Assembly (NCBI GenBank): GCA_965277625.1
Contig: OZ255827.1
Coordinates: forward strand, 620,001 to 684,000
Direction: 5' to 3'
Origin: G965195345 sp965277625
Lineage (GTDB): Bacteria; Pseudomonadota; Gammaproteobacteria; CAKMZV01
DNA: 64,000 nt
A model generated the notes under the pieces. That model was not told the DNA's origin and made no database searches. It saw only the letters and a program-made list of their open reading frames with translations. Below, piece by piece: positions 45,843-56,718 of this stretch (within the stretch, counting starts at the first letter, position 1; the number at the start of each line of letters is the position of its first letter). Made by a program: the position numbers and the translations under genes.

Positions 45843-47399
45843 ATGATTCATAAGACTTCTTCACAAATGATGTTCGCATTGCTATTGCTTCTTGTGATGG
45901 CTGTTGTTGCAGGGCTTAGTCATTATTTTTTCTCGCATCAAGGCTTTAATCCCACAGATCATGAGATTTATTTAGCCTTTGCGGTCAGATTATTTCAAGG
46001 TGAGGTGCCTTATACTGATTTCATTCTATTAACCCCACCTTTATCTCAATATTTACTCGTTCCAATTGTTTATGCTGGTGAAAGCATGACGCTTTATGCT
46101 CGAGCATTCTATTGGGGTGAGGTTGCGCTCATTGGCTATTTTGGATCATTACTGATTCAACACTTTTACAATGAGGATAAAAAATATATCTATTTGCTGG
46201 CCATCGTTACATTCTGTCTAGTATCATCCCGAATAAATATAACACCTTGGCCTTCATTAGATGGCATGATATTTTGTTTGGCCGGTTTTGTCATCCTGTT
46301 CAAATCAACCTCCGAAAAGATGCGTTTTGCTGGATATTTTGTTCTGGCTCTGTCTTATATGACTAAACAAAGCTTTTTGCCCGTGCCGCTCATAGCGCTT
46401 TTTATCATGGGCGATTATCGTCAATGGCGATATTGGCTGGCAATAACCCTTCCAGGTTTTATCTTCATCGGATGGCTGGTTTTTGCAGGCGTATTCATAG
46501 ATGCATTTTTACAAATAACCGCTCAGAAAAGTATTGTATCTAAAGGGTTTATTAGATATCTATGGGCATTGCCCAGTTTTGTGCTCATATATCTCATCTA
46601 TTACACCTATGGTCATGATCGAGAAAAGTCTGACAAAATGGTTGTTTATTCTATTTGGGCCATGATAGTTTTTTACCTGGCATCTTTGGCCTTATATAAA
46701 TACTACCACGGATTTGCATTAGTATTATGGGGGGCATTTTTAGCCTATTCACTCAAAGTGCCTCAATCTTTGAATAGGAAATTATGGTGGTCGTTATTGG
46801 CTATGGCTTGGGGGATGAGCCTTTCGGATGGTATTAATTCACCGCTTTTTGGAATGGCCATACTCATTCCACTTTTTGCATTGGGCACAAAAAAAGTTTT
46901 CATTCCAATTCTGGCATTGATCTGTACATTAATTTTGGTTGGGGCTCAGCTATTTGATCCTGGTAGAGAAAGACCAATGGCTGAACAAACCTGTGAATTA
47001 GGGGGCATTGTCTATGGTTATCAAGGCGTAAAAACGAACCCAGTTACGTGTCGATATTTAAAGGAAACGCAACAGCTAAAACAAAAATATGCACAACAGA
47101 ACAAACGATTATTCGTATTTGTCTGTCCAAGCTGTGAACTTGATCCAAATGAAATTAACCCCATTCCTGGTACGTGGATTTTGGATTTTGGTGCCCCACC
47201 CACGCCCCATATATTTGGAAAAATAACAAAGGCTTTTAATCTGCCTGGAATAGTCATTGGTATCCCAAAAATCAGTCCGGCGTCATTGGCTGATGATGTG
47301 CATCAAGCTGCTGAATATAATACCTACGAAAAGTATGTTCGCAAAAATTTTCAAAAAATTGAAAGCGCCGAGTTCTATGATGTTTATGCCAAGCAATGA
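45843..47399 (+). CDS. Polytopic membrane protein, GT-C glycosyltransferase-like
   Basis: 518 residues with about ten hydrophobic helices between residues 10 and 370 and a soluble C-terminal part of about 150 residues. The first loop reads TDHEIYLAFAVRLFQGEVPYTDF, then PPLSQYLLVPI. This resembles the acidic first-loop motif and layout of GT-C lipid-linked-sugar transferases (ArnT/PMT-like). The match is by pattern only; the acceptor and donor are unknown. The C-terminal part has a CPSC pair and other cysteines. The gene is single and lies between two 16S units, likely reached by readthrough from the first. Confidence 0.7.
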   Translation: MIHKTSSQMMFALLLLLVMAVVAGLSHYFFSHQGFNPTDHEIYLAFAVRLFQGEVPYTDFILLTPPLSQYLLVPIVYAGESMTLYARAFYWGEVALIGYFGSLLIQHFYNEDKKYIYLLAIVTFCLVSSRINITPWPSLDGMIFCLAGFVILFKSTSEKMRFAGYFVLALSYMTKQSFLPVPLIALFIMGDYRQWRYWLAITLPGFIFIGWLVFAGVFIDAFLQITAQKSIVSKGFIRYLWALPSFVLIYLIYYTYGHDREKSDKMVVYSIWAMIVFYLASLALYKYYHGFALVLWGAFLAYSLKVPQSLNRKLWWSLLAMAWGMSLSDGINSPLFGMAILIPLFALGTKKVFIPILALICTLILVGAQLFDPGRERPMAEQTCELGGIVYGYQGVKTNPVTCRYLKETQQLKQKYAQQNKRLFVFVCPSCELDPNEINPIPGTWILDFGAPPTPHIFGKITKAFNLPGIVIGIPKISPASLADDVHQAAEYNTYEKYVRKNFQKIESAEFYDVYAKQ

Positions 47400-47575
47400 T
47401 GTTGAAGGGCCTGGCCTGAATTAATATCATCTTATGATCTTCTCACAGATTGCCAATGTGATGGTGCTAAAACCACCATTTACGGTCATCCGATCAATGT
47501 AATAACTGATTGTCAACACAACCCATTTTATAGATTATTGGCTTTTTGAGCGATGTTTATAGCCTTGAAAAAACG
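47400..47575. other. Spacer before the second 16S unit
   Basis: 176 bases with no gene, RNA or strong terminator seen. Homology with the first unit begins at 47576. Confidence 0.45.
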
Positions 47576-47635
47576 AAAGCAATAAATAAATGATAAAAGA
47601 GCCATTAAAAGTGTGTTGTTTTCTGGATGAGGCTA

Positions 47636-47641
47636 TATAAT
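47636..47641 (+). promoter_or_regulatory. rRNA promoter -10 element, copy 2
   Basis: TATAAT with the same GC-rich discriminator and poor -35 as copy 1. A boxA-like element follows at 47684-47696. Confidence 0.65.
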
Positions 47642-47693
47642 ACGCGCCTCGAAATCGGTATTGTTTTAGATATTGATTGAGACGTTCTTTAAA

Positions 47694-47732
47694 AATTTGG
47701 ATACACACTATTTGTGGGCACTTTATGAGTCA
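47694..47732 (+). other. 5-prime strand of the 16S processing stem, copy 2
   Basis: Same sequence as copy 1. It pairs with 49346-49409, where T49348 makes a G-U instead of a G-C pair. Confidence 0.85.
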
Positions 47733-47777
47733 ATGAAGTCCTTACTTTTTAAGTAAGGCAAATGTTGTAAAAGACAA

Positions 47778-49316
<1,539 letters not shown>

Positions 49317-49345
49317 TCGACAAAGACACAGCTGGACTGTGTAAA

Positions 49346-49409
49346 GATTCATAGAGTGTCCTCAAATGGTGTTTTCCATACCACTGTATGGGAATGCGTA
49401 TCCAAATTT
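49346..49409 (+). other. 3-prime strand of the 16S processing stem, copy 2
   Basis: Pairs with 47694-47732. It ends seven bases before tRNA-Ala. Confidence 0.85.
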
Positions 49410-49416
49410 ATTCTCA

Positions 49417-49492
49417 GGGGCCATAGCTCAGCTGGGAGAGCGCCTGCTTTGCACGCAGGAGGTCGGCGGTTCGATCCCGCCTGGCTCCACCA
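49417..49492 (+). tRNA. tRNA-Ala (TGC)
   Basis: 76 bases with encoded CCA. The anticodon arm is CCTGC-TTTGCAC-GCAGG. The acceptor GGGGCCA/TGGCTCC contains the G3:U70 pair that AlaRS requires. It follows the processing stem of 16S copy 2, so it is probably co-transcribed with it. tRNA-Ile, its usual spacer partner, is missing. Confidence 0.97.
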
Positions 49493-49622
49493 AATTTATA
49501 AACAAAGGTTAAGAGCCTGAAAAAAATCTAAATACAGATGGGCGTTCTAAATCAATTATTGTTTTCTGCATAGTAACATTGATTTCAGTAAGATGAGCAT
49601 TTTGTTTAAGCTTGTTAATGAC

Positions 49623-49651
49623 TTGACACAAAAGTGGCTAAATCTTAGAAT
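49623..49651 (+). promoter_or_regulatory. Promoter of tRNA-Pro
   Basis: Perfect TTGACA (49623-49628), 17-base spacer, TAGAAT (49646-49651). The predicted start is about 12 bases before the tRNA. Confidence 0.85.
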
Positions 49652-49670
49652 ACTGTCGCTTCTGAAAGAT

Positions 49671-49747
49671 CGGAGTGTAGCGCAGCTTGGTAGCGCAATT
49701 GCTTTGGGAGCAATGGGTCGGGGGTTCGAATCCCTCCACTCCGACCA
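49671..49747 (+). tRNA. tRNA-Pro (TGG)
   Basis: 77 bases with encoded CCA. The anticodon arm is ATTGC-TTTGGGA-GCAAT; the acceptor is CGGAGTG/CACTCCG. It has its own strong promoter. Confidence 0.96.
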
Positions 49748-49784
49748 TTCGTTCAAACAATCGTGAACGTTTGGGTAATAACGC

Positions 49785-49813
49785 TTGACGATTTTTGTCT
49801 CAGAAACGATAAT
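49785..49813 (+). promoter_or_regulatory. Promoter of tRNA-Gln and prs
   Basis: TTGACG (49785-49790), 17-base spacer, GATAAT (49808-49813). The start is predicted near 49820. With no terminator before prs, it probably drives both genes. Confidence 0.75.
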
Positions 49814-49828
49814 TACCCTTTCTAAAAT

Positions 49829-49903
49829 TGGGCTGTAGCCAAGTGGTAAGGCAGCGGGTTTTGATCCCGTCATGCGTAGGTTCGAATCCTACCAGCCCAG
49901 CCA
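49829..49903 (+). tRNA. tRNA-Gln (TTG)
   Basis: 75 bases with encoded CCA. The anticodon TTG sits in the loop after CGGG; the acceptor is TGGGCTG/CAGCCCA. tRNA-Gln just before prs is a recurrent gammaproteobacterial arrangement. Confidence 0.95.
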
Positions 49904-49939
49904 AAATCAATTTCGAGCAACCACGCCAATACGATTGAT

Positions 49940-50896
49940 ATGTCAGAATATAGTATAGCAATATTTACCGGAACTTCTAATATTCCATTTGCCCAAAAAG
50001 TGGCAGACCAATTGAATTTGCCCTTGGGCAAATCCGAGGTTGGTCGCTTCAGCGATGGTGAAATCATGTTTGAAATTCACCAATCGGTTCGGGGCAAAGA
50101 TGTTTATATCATTCAACCGACTTGTGTACCCAATCCTTCGGAAAATTTGGTGGAGATGTTGGTGATGATAGATGCTTTTAAACGTTCATCAGCCAAACGC
50201 ATCAGTGCCGTACTGCCTTACTATGGATTCAGTCGTCAAGACAGACGTCCATGGTCTGCTCGCGTGCCCATTAGCGCCAAGTTGGTCGCCGATACGCTGA
50301 CGATTGCGGGTGCAGATCGTGTTTTAACCGTCGATTTACACGCAGACCAAATTCAAGGCTTCTTTAATATACCTGTTGACAATATTTATGCCTCGCCAGT
50401 TTTTGCAGAGGATATCATTGCTCGTGTTGAAAAGCCAATCATTGTTTCACCCGATGTCGGCGGTGTTGTTCGTGCTCGTGCATACGCCAAGCGTGTCAAT
50501 GCAGAATTGGCCATCATCGACAAACGCCGACCAAAACCCAACAGTTCTGAAGTTATGAACATCATTGGCGATATTGAGAACAGAAACTGTGTGATTGTTG
50601 ACGATATGGTCGATACGGCAGGCACATTATGTAAGGCAAGCAATGCCTTATTAGAGCGCGGTGCAAAATCAGTCTGCGCCTATTGCACACACCCAATATT
50701 CTCGGGCAATGCCTATGAGAATCTTAAAGAATCATCACTAAAAGAGATGGTCATATCGGATACCATCCCATTGTCAGAAAAAATGAAAACACTCAGTAAA
50801 ATTCGGATTGTATCCATTGCGCATGTTGTGGCAGAATCCATTCATAGAATCCATTTTGAAGATTCTGTCAGTGAAGTCTTTGAGGGCATGCAGTAA
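49940..50896 (+). CDS. prs: Ribose-phosphate pyrophosphokinase
   Basis: Makes PRPP from ribose-5-phosphate and ATP for nucleotides, His and Trp. 318 residues. Signatures: FSDGEIMFEIHQSVRGKDV near 37-55, the catalytic loop SRQDRRPWSARVPISAK near 96-112 and the PRPP loop CVIVDDMVDTAGTL near 217-230. No clear ribosome-binding site precedes the ATG, which is 36 bases after tRNA-Gln. rplY and pth, common followers, are absent. Confidence 0.96.
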   Translation: MSEYSIAIFTGTSNIPFAQKVADQLNLPLGKSEVGRFSDGEIMFEIHQSVRGKDVYIIQPTCVPNPSENLVEMLVMIDAFKRSSAKRISAVLPYYGFSRQDRRPWSARVPISAKLVADTLTIAGADRVLTVDLHADQIQGFFNIPVDNIYASPVFAEDIIARVEKPIIVSPDVGGVVRARAYAKRVNAELAIIDKRRPKPNSSEVMNIIGDIENRNCVIVDDMVDTAGTLCKASNALLERGAKSVCAYCTHPIFSGNAYENLKESSLKEMVISDTIPLSEKMKTLSKIRIVSIAHVVAESIHRIHFEDSVSEVFEGMQ

Positions 50897-51008
50897 AACA
50901 TTGAGTGCTTGCCAAATCTCATTTTTGAAATATTCAAGTTAAATTTTCTGGTCATAAAGGATAAAATGGCAGAAACAAAATGTTGGCTTTTAAACATTAG
51001 TTAAAACT

Positions 51009-51197
51009 ATGTCATTCGTTCGTCTTTGGATTTTCATCGCCATCCTGAGTGTCATTCTTTGGTTGGTATTAAAAATAAGCCGAAGGTCGGTTGCTTTTCA
51101 TTGGGTGTTTTTATGGGTGATGCTGGCCAGTGGCTTAGCCATTGCAATCTTGTGGGGGCTGGCCCATTTTCTAGGCAGCGCATTCCCATTATTTTAA
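51009..51197 (+). CDS. Small two-helix membrane protein (62 aa)
   Basis: Two hydrophobic helices (about 5-21 and 29-57) joined by a basic KISRRS turn. I do not recognise the family; small two-helix DUF proteins are similar in form. The frame fits neatly between prs and argS, 13 bases before argS, with a hydrophobic content not expected by chance. No strong ribosome-binding site is visible. Confidence 0.6.
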   Translation: MSFVRLWIFIAILSVILWLVLKISRRSVAFHWVFLWVMLASGLAIAILWGLAHFLGSAFPLF

Positions 51198-51210
51198 AAC
51201 CTAGGACTCA

Positions 51211-52968
51211 ATGGATCAAAACATCAAACAATGGATTGAATCAACCTTAATCGATTGGTTCAAATCACACGGTCTCGTCCAGTCTCCCGTATTTATCGTT
51301 GAGTTTGCTAAAAATAAATCTCACGGGGATCTCGCCTGCAATATCGCCTTGGTTTTAAGTAAACATTTAAAACAAAAGCCTTATGACATAGCACAAGCCA
51401 TTGTCGAACAACTCAATGACCATTTGATTGCAGAAGTGCGTCACATAGAAATTGCAGGTCCAGGATTTATCAACATATTTCTCAATGATACTCAGCGTTA
51501 TCAAGGATTGATTGACGCATTGAATGAACGCGAGCAATACGGCTATGCAGCGCCGAATACATCGAAAAAGCAGAAAATACTGGTCGAGTTTGTATCGGCC
51601 AATCCAACGGGTCCACTACACGTGGGACACGGCCGAGGGGCGGCTTATGGTGCCTCATTAACCGCGTTGTTAAAAGCCGCAGGGCACGATGTTGACAGTG
51701 AATACTATGTCAATGATGCGGGGCGGCAAATGATGATCTTAGCCGTTTCGGTTTGGTTACGATATTTGGGTTGTAAAACATTACCCAGCAATGCTTACCA
51801 AGGGGCATATATTAAAGACATCGCCCAAAAATTACGGCAAACATACGCAGACACTTATCAACACGATGTTGACCGAGTATTAGCAAAATGTGGGCAGGAT
51901 GAGGCTGAGGGCGGTGATAAAGAAAAATACATTGATGCCGTTATTGCCCAAGGAAAATTGCTATTAGGCGCAAATTTATTTGCGCAACTACAGACCTTTT
52001 CATTGACAGAAATATTGCAAGAAATCCAACAAGACTTAGATGAATTTGGGGTCTCATTTGACCAATGGTTTAGTGAGCAAAATTTGATCGATGAAAAATG
52101 TATAGACGATTTGATCGAGCGCTTAAGGCAAAAGGATTTATTGTACGAACAAGACGGTGCCTGGTGGTTTAAATCAACGCAATTTGGTGATGAGAAAGAC
52201 CGAGTGGTGGTGCGCGAAAATGGCATAAAGACGTATTTTGCATCCGACATTGCGTATCATACAAACAAATTAGATCGAGGTTATGACACCCTCATAAATA
52301 TTTGGGGGGCAGACCATCATGGTTATGTGCCACGTGTTAAATCAGCACTCAAAGCATTGGATTATGATGCCGATCGTTTGAAAATTTTATTGGTACAGTT
52401 TGCTGCGCTCTATAGAGGCCAGGAAAAACTGCCCATGACCACACGAGGCGGACAATTTGTGACATTACGCTTGCTTCGAGATGAGGTCGGTAATGACGCT
52501 GCTCGATTTTTCTATGCGGTACGCAAACCAGAACAGCATATGGTTTTTGATTTGCAATTGGCTGTAGAAAAATCGAACGAAAATCCCATGTATTACATTC
52601 AATATGCCCATGCAAGGATTTGTTCTTTGCAAGAAAAATTGCTCAAGGTGGAGCCAAGCTGGCGTGTCACTGTACCAAACGATGCGCAGATGTCGCTATT
52701 AAACAGTGACATAGAGCAGGCATTGCTCATGCAAATTAGGCGTTTCCCCCAATTAATCGAGCGTTATGCTCTGCAATTAGAAGTGCATAATCTGGCGCAT
52801 TTATTACGTGAAGTTGCGACCAATGTCCACAGTTATTACAATGCGACGCCCATTTTGGTTGAAGATGTGGCGCAACGAAACAGCCGAATGGCACTGCTTC
52901 TGGGGGTTCGTTGGGTACTCAGTAATGGTCTGAATATTTTGGGCGTTAAACCCTTAGAGAAAATGTAG
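51211..52968 (+). CDS. argS: Arginine--tRNA ligase
   Basis: Class-I aminoacyl-tRNA synthetase. 585 residues. The N-terminal Add-1 tRNA-binding domain (1-110) precedes the catalytic core with FVSANPTGPLHVGHGRGAAYG (HIGH-type motif near 136) and YVNDAGRQM. NIWGADHHGYVPRVKSAL and LPMTTRGGQFVTLRLLRDEV follow, then the helical anticodon-binding end. It is followed by a SPOR protein, as in Pseudomonas and relatives. Confidence 0.96.
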   Translation: MDQNIKQWIESTLIDWFKSHGLVQSPVFIVEFAKNKSHGDLACNIALVLSKHLKQKPYDIAQAIVEQLNDHLIAEVRHIEIAGPGFINIFLNDTQRYQGLIDALNEREQYGYAAPNTSKKQKILVEFVSANPTGPLHVGHGRGAAYGASLTALLKAAGHDVDSEYYVNDAGRQMMILAVSVWLRYLGCKTLPSNAYQGAYIKDIAQKLRQTYADTYQHDVDRVLAKCGQDEAEGGDKEKYIDAVIAQGKLLLGANLFAQLQTFSLTEILQEIQQDLDEFGVSFDQWFSEQNLIDEKCIDDLIERLRQKDLLYEQDGAWWFKSTQFGDEKDRVVVRENGIKTYFASDIAYHTNKLDRGYDTLINIWGADHHGYVPRVKSALKALDYDADRLKILLVQFAALYRGQEKLPMTTRGGQFVTLRLLRDEVGNDAARFFYAVRKPEQHMVFDLQLAVEKSNENPMYYIQYAHARICSLQEKLLKVEPSWRVTVPNDAQMSLLNSDIEQALLMQIRRFPQLIERYALQLEVHNLAHLLREVATNVHSYYNATPILVEDVAQRNSRMALLLGVRWVLSNGLNILGVKPLEKM

Positions 52969-53042
52969 TCATGGCATCCAAAATCAGTGATCAGTCGAGC
53001 AGAATGACTCATAATGTTAGAATTTTACGGATTCATTTTTAA

Positions 53043-53561
53043 ATGGTAAACGATCGACCATCAGCAAAAGACTTGCCAACACCGTCTGTCATTCAAATTA
53101 TAGGCGCCATTGAGTGGCCGCATTTTCTGAGCCGCAAAGCTTGGCCTTTTTGGGTGCTAATACTGGCAATATTGATGTTGATTTTGGTGCAAGTATATTT
53201 GGCAAAATCATTGCGCTCTGAACAAACGGCTCAAACGGAAAACCAAGATAATAACTTTGCCTTTTATGAGGCGTTGAATAACCAAGAAAGTACGGTTGAA
53301 GTCGTGGCTGAGACGGGTCCTAAGTACCGTTACCGTATTCGCATTGCTTCGCTGAAGTCGCAACAAGCGGCACTTACTGAGGTGGCGCGCCTCAAAGATT
53401 TTCACGAATTCAACATAGAGGCACATCAAACCAAATATGGTGAGCGATTTCGAATATATTCAGGTTGGTTTGAATCCAAACGCAAAATGAATTTATTTCG
53501 CTCTCAAGCGGTTAATTATGGTTTGGATACATTGGTGCACAAGCAACGCGTGGGGCAATAA
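53043..53561 (+). CDS. SPOR-domain membrane protein (FtsN-like position)
   Basis: 172 residues. A cytoplasmic N-terminus of about 30 residues, one membrane helix (PFWVLILAILMLILVQVYLA, about 38-57), a linker, then a SPOR domain (RIRIASLKSQQAALTEVARL to LFRSQAVNYG, about 98-163) that binds denuded septal peptidoglycan. Location after argS is typical for a division-associated SPOR protein, often labelled FtsN. The essential periplasmic FtsN region cannot be recognised, so the name is not assigned. Confidence 0.85.
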   Translation: MVNDRPSAKDLPTPSVIQIIGAIEWPHFLSRKAWPFWVLILAILMLILVQVYLAKSLRSEQTAQTENQDNNFAFYEALNNQESTVEVVAETGPKYRYRIRIASLKSQQAALTEVARLKDFHEFNIEAHQTKYGERFRIYSGWFESKRKMNLFRSQAVNYGLDTLVHKQRVGQ

Positions 53562-53565
53562 CTGG

Positions 53566-53964
53566 ATGGGTGATTTTTTCAAAGCGAATGAAGGCGTCGG
53601 GCAGATGGCCGTTGCGCTGAATCAATTCATAGAGGCATTACACTTTAATGAGGCGGGCTTAGTGCCTGTTATTACCCAGCAGTATGACACCAAAGAGGTT
53701 CTGATGTTGGCTTGGATGAATAGGCAGAGTCTCGAACAAACATTGACAACAAATCAAATGTGTTATTGGTCTCGTTCGCGCCAGAAACTCTGGCTTAAAG
53801 GAGAGGAAAGTGGGCACATTCAACAATTAAAAAAAATGTTTGCCGATTGTGACGGTGATGCTTTACTGGCCTTAGTCGATCAACAAGGCGTTGCTTGTCA
53901 TACCCTTCGCCCCAGTTGTTTTTTCTGGCAGATGGATCATCAATGTGCAAAAAAAGATGATTGA
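53566..53964 (+). CDS. hisI: Phosphoribosyl-AMP cyclohydrolase
   Basis: Third step of histidine synthesis; opens the adenine ring of PR-AMP. From the ATG at 53566 it has 132 residues; an ATG at 53605 with a GAAGG site gives 119, closer to the family. Signatures: VLMLAWMNRQSL, YWSRSRQKLWLKGEESGH and metal ligands in DCDGDAL and CHTLRPSCFF. There is no HisE fusion and no other his gene here. The end overlaps pyrC. Confidence 0.93.
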   Translation: MGDFFKANEGVGQMAVALNQFIEALHFNEAGLVPVITQQYDTKEVLMLAWMNRQSLEQTLTTNQMCYWSRSRQKLWLKGEESGHIQQLKKMFADCDGDALLALVDQQGVACHTLRPSCFFWQMDHQCAKKDD

Positions 53965-55291
53965 TCTGCATTTTAAAAACGCCAAAATAATCAATGAAGG
54001 ACAGTGCATTGAGGGCGACCTATTGGTGCTGAATGGGCGCATTGAAGGCATTGATAAAAAGACGGCTAAAAACGTCCAAGAAATTGATTGTAAAGGCCTG
54101 TATTTGGTGCCAGGCATGATTGATGACCAAGTGCATTTTAGAGAGCCTGGATTGACTCACAAAGCAGACATACAGCACGAATCACAAGCTGCAGTCGCAG
54201 GCGGAGTGACCTCCTTCATGGAAATGCCCAACACCATTCCAGCAACATTAGATCATGAGACATTGGCGCAAAAATATGCCATTGCCGAACAGACATCGGT
54301 GGCTAATTATGCGTTTTATTTGGGGACAAACAATCATAATATTGAGGCGATAAAAACCTTAAAAGTCGGACAGGCCGCAGGCGTTAAGATTTTCATGGGT
54401 TCTTCAACGGGACATTTGCTCGTTGATGATGATAGCGCTTTAGAAAAGATATTCGCGCAAGCACCAACCATCATTGCGACCCATTGTGAAGACGATGCAA
54501 GAATAAAAAGCCATGAAAAACTTTGGCGACAACGCTATGGTGAGAAGGTGCCTATGGCCGAACATGCGAATATTCGAGACCGTCAAGCGTGCATAAACTC
54601 AACACAAAAGGCCATTGAATTGGCGCAAAAACACGATACACAGTTGCACATACTGCATATTTCAACCTTAGAAGAATGTCAACTGTTCAGCAAGGTTGCC
54701 TTGGCGAAAAAAAACATTACCGCAGAGGCTTGTGTGCATCACCTGAGCCTATGTGATGAAGATTATGCGCAAAGTCAAGGCCTGATTAAATGTAACCCAG
54801 CGATCAAAACAGCTCAAGACCGGCGAGCCATTCAGCAGGCGCTGGTCGAAGGTCGTATTGATGTTGTTGCCACCGATCATGCCCCACACACATGGGCTGA
54901 AAAACAGCAAGATTATTTCAATGTTCCCTCTGGGCTTCCCTTGCTCCAAGAAACCCTGCCTTTGTTGTGTGAGATGGTACACGATGGGCTATTGAGCCTC
55001 CCCCAATTAATTGAAAAGTCAGCGCACAATGTTGCCATCCGTTACAACATCATAAATCGGGGATTTATACGTGAAGGTTATTGGGCTGATTTATGCTTAT
55101 TAGATATGAAAAAGCCTTATCAAATAGACCATAAACAAGCTTTGAGTAAATGTGGTTGGACGCCTTTTCACGGCAAACAACTTCGAACATCGGTGCTGTC
55201 AACTTTTGTCAATGGTCATAGGGTTTACCAACAAGGGGCGATTGATGCGTCAATCAAAGGACAAAAACTTAATTTTGGTTTGCAACGATGA
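53957..55291 (+). CDS. pyrC: Dihydroorotase
   Basis: Cyclises carbamoyl-aspartate in pyrimidine synthesis. The ATG at 53957 overlaps hisI by eight bases and gives 444 residues, the class-I-like size. The metal motif reads MIDDQVHFREPG near residues 54-65: Gln58 stands where most have the first His of HxH. AAGVKIFMGSSTG holds the likely carboxylated Lys, and VVATDHAPH the catalytic Asp. From memory the DDQVHFREPG form also occurs in a known subclass, for example in Bacteroidetes. The end overlaps cysS (ATGA). Confidence 0.9.
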   Translation: MIDLHFKNAKIINEGQCIEGDLLVLNGRIEGIDKKTAKNVQEIDCKGLYLVPGMIDDQVHFREPGLTHKADIQHESQAAVAGGVTSFMEMPNTIPATLDHETLAQKYAIAEQTSVANYAFYLGTNNHNIEAIKTLKVGQAAGVKIFMGSSTGHLLVDDDSALEKIFAQAPTIIATHCEDDARIKSHEKLWRQRYGEKVPMAEHANIRDRQACINSTQKAIELAQKHDTQLHILHISTLEECQLFSKVALAKKNITAEACVHHLSLCDEDYAQSQGLIKCNPAIKTAQDRRAIQQALVEGRIDVVATDHAPHTWAEKQQDYFNVPSGLPLLQETLPLLCEMVHDGLLSLPQLIEKSAHNVAIRYNIINRGFIREGYWADLCLLDMKKPYQIDHKQALSKCGWTPFHGKQLRTSVLSTFVNGHRVYQQGAIDASIKGQKLNFGLQR

Positions 55292-56676
55292 ATCTAAAGC
55301 TCTATAACACAAAGTCCAATGCCGTAGAAACGTTTAAACCAATCAACCCAAAGCGGGTTGAGATGTACGTTTGTGGTCCGACCGTTTATGACCACATTCA
55401 TGTTGGCAATGCACGACCTGCCATTGTATTTGATGTACTCTATCGCTTGTTAATGCGCCACTATGAGCAAGTCACTTATGTGCGAAATATCACCGACATT
55501 GATGACAAAATCATTGCCAAAGCCCAGCAAGAAAAAACATCAACCCAAAAGATTGCGCAACAATTTACCCAGTCATATCACGACAATTTGAAGCAATTAA
55601 ATGTACTTAGTCCGTCATTTGAACCCAAAGCAACAGCGTTCATTCCTCAAATGATCGATCTGATACAGCGTCTTTTGGATAAAAATGTGGCCTATCAAGC
55701 GCAGGATCATGTGATCTTTTCAATTGAGAAAATGCCCGATTATGGAACCTTATCGGGTCGCAAGTTAGAGGATTTACGCGCGGGCATGCGCGTTGAGGTC
55801 GCTGATTATAAAAAATCCCCCTTAGATTTTGTGCTATGGAAGCCATCAACTGGTGATCAACCCGGTTGGGATAGTCCGTGGGGATTCGGTCGTCCGGGTT
55901 GGCATTTAGAGTGTTCTGCCATGGCGCAACATTTATTGTCCGATTGCATAGACATTCACGGTGGCGGTTTGGATTTACAGTTTCCACACCATGAAAATGA
56001 GCGTGCTCAGAGTTGTTGTGCCAGTGGTTTGCCTGAGTTTTCAAATTATTGGGTGCATAACGGCTACATTACCTTTAGTGGTGAAAAAATGTCCAAATCA
56101 ATTGGTAATATTTTCACTGTCAATGAATTATTGGATGCCCATACAGGCGAAACCATTCGTTATGTATTATTGTCAACGCATTATCGCAAACCTTTAGATT
56201 GGAATATTGATGCCATCAAACAGGCCAAATCAGCCTTAGATGCTTTATATCAGGCCTTGGCGGACACACAAAGTGCAAATATCGCGCCAGAAACTGAATG
56301 TATGCAACACAAATGTGCAGAATTTGAGCAACATTTGCTAAACGATCTAAATACCCCTCAAGCATTGAGTTATTTACACCAATTGGCCCACGAATTACGT
56401 AAAGCTGAAGGCTCTATGCAACAAAATCTATGGGCAACTTTGATTGAATGCGGACAACGATTGGGATTATTCACTTATGAGCCTGATGTTTGGTTTCAGT
56501 TGTTACAGAAAAACGATGTTGTCGATGCCGCAGCCATAGAGCAAGCAATAGAACAAAGGCAAGAGGCCAAAGCCAACCGTGATTATGCCTTAGCCGATAG
56601 CATTCGTCAGCAACTCAGTGATCAGGGCATTATCTTAGAAGATATGCCAGATAAAACGATTTGGAAAAAACGTTAA
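55288..56676 (+). CDS. cysS: Cysteine--tRNA ligase
   Basis: Class-I synthetase. 462 residues, typical. YVCGPTVYDHIHVGNARP (HIGH motif near 27-44), zinc-site residues including GWHLECSAMAQHLL and GGGLDLQFPHHENERAQS, and KMSKS near residue 266. The start overlaps pyrC by four bases, so hisI-pyrC-cysS is a tight unit. Confidence 0.97.
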   Translation: MNLKLYNTKSNAVETFKPINPKRVEMYVCGPTVYDHIHVGNARPAIVFDVLYRLLMRHYEQVTYVRNITDIDDKIIAKAQQEKTSTQKIAQQFTQSYHDNLKQLNVLSPSFEPKATAFIPQMIDLIQRLLDKNVAYQAQDHVIFSIEKMPDYGTLSGRKLEDLRAGMRVEVADYKKSPLDFVLWKPSTGDQPGWDSPWGFGRPGWHLECSAMAQHLLSDCIDIHGGGLDLQFPHHENERAQSCCASGLPEFSNYWVHNGYITFSGEKMSKSIGNIFTVNELLDAHTGETIRYVLLSTHYRKPLDWNIDAIKQAKSALDALYQALADTQSANIAPETECMQHKCAEFEQHLLNDLNTPQALSYLHQLAHELRKAEGSMQQNLWATLIECGQRLGLFTYEPDVWFQLLQKNDVVDAAAIEQAIEQRQEAKANRDYALADSIRQQLSDQGIILEDMPDKTIWKKR

Positions 56677-56718
56677 TAGGTCGCTATTTCTACAAAGATA
56701 GCAAACCATCCAATGGCC

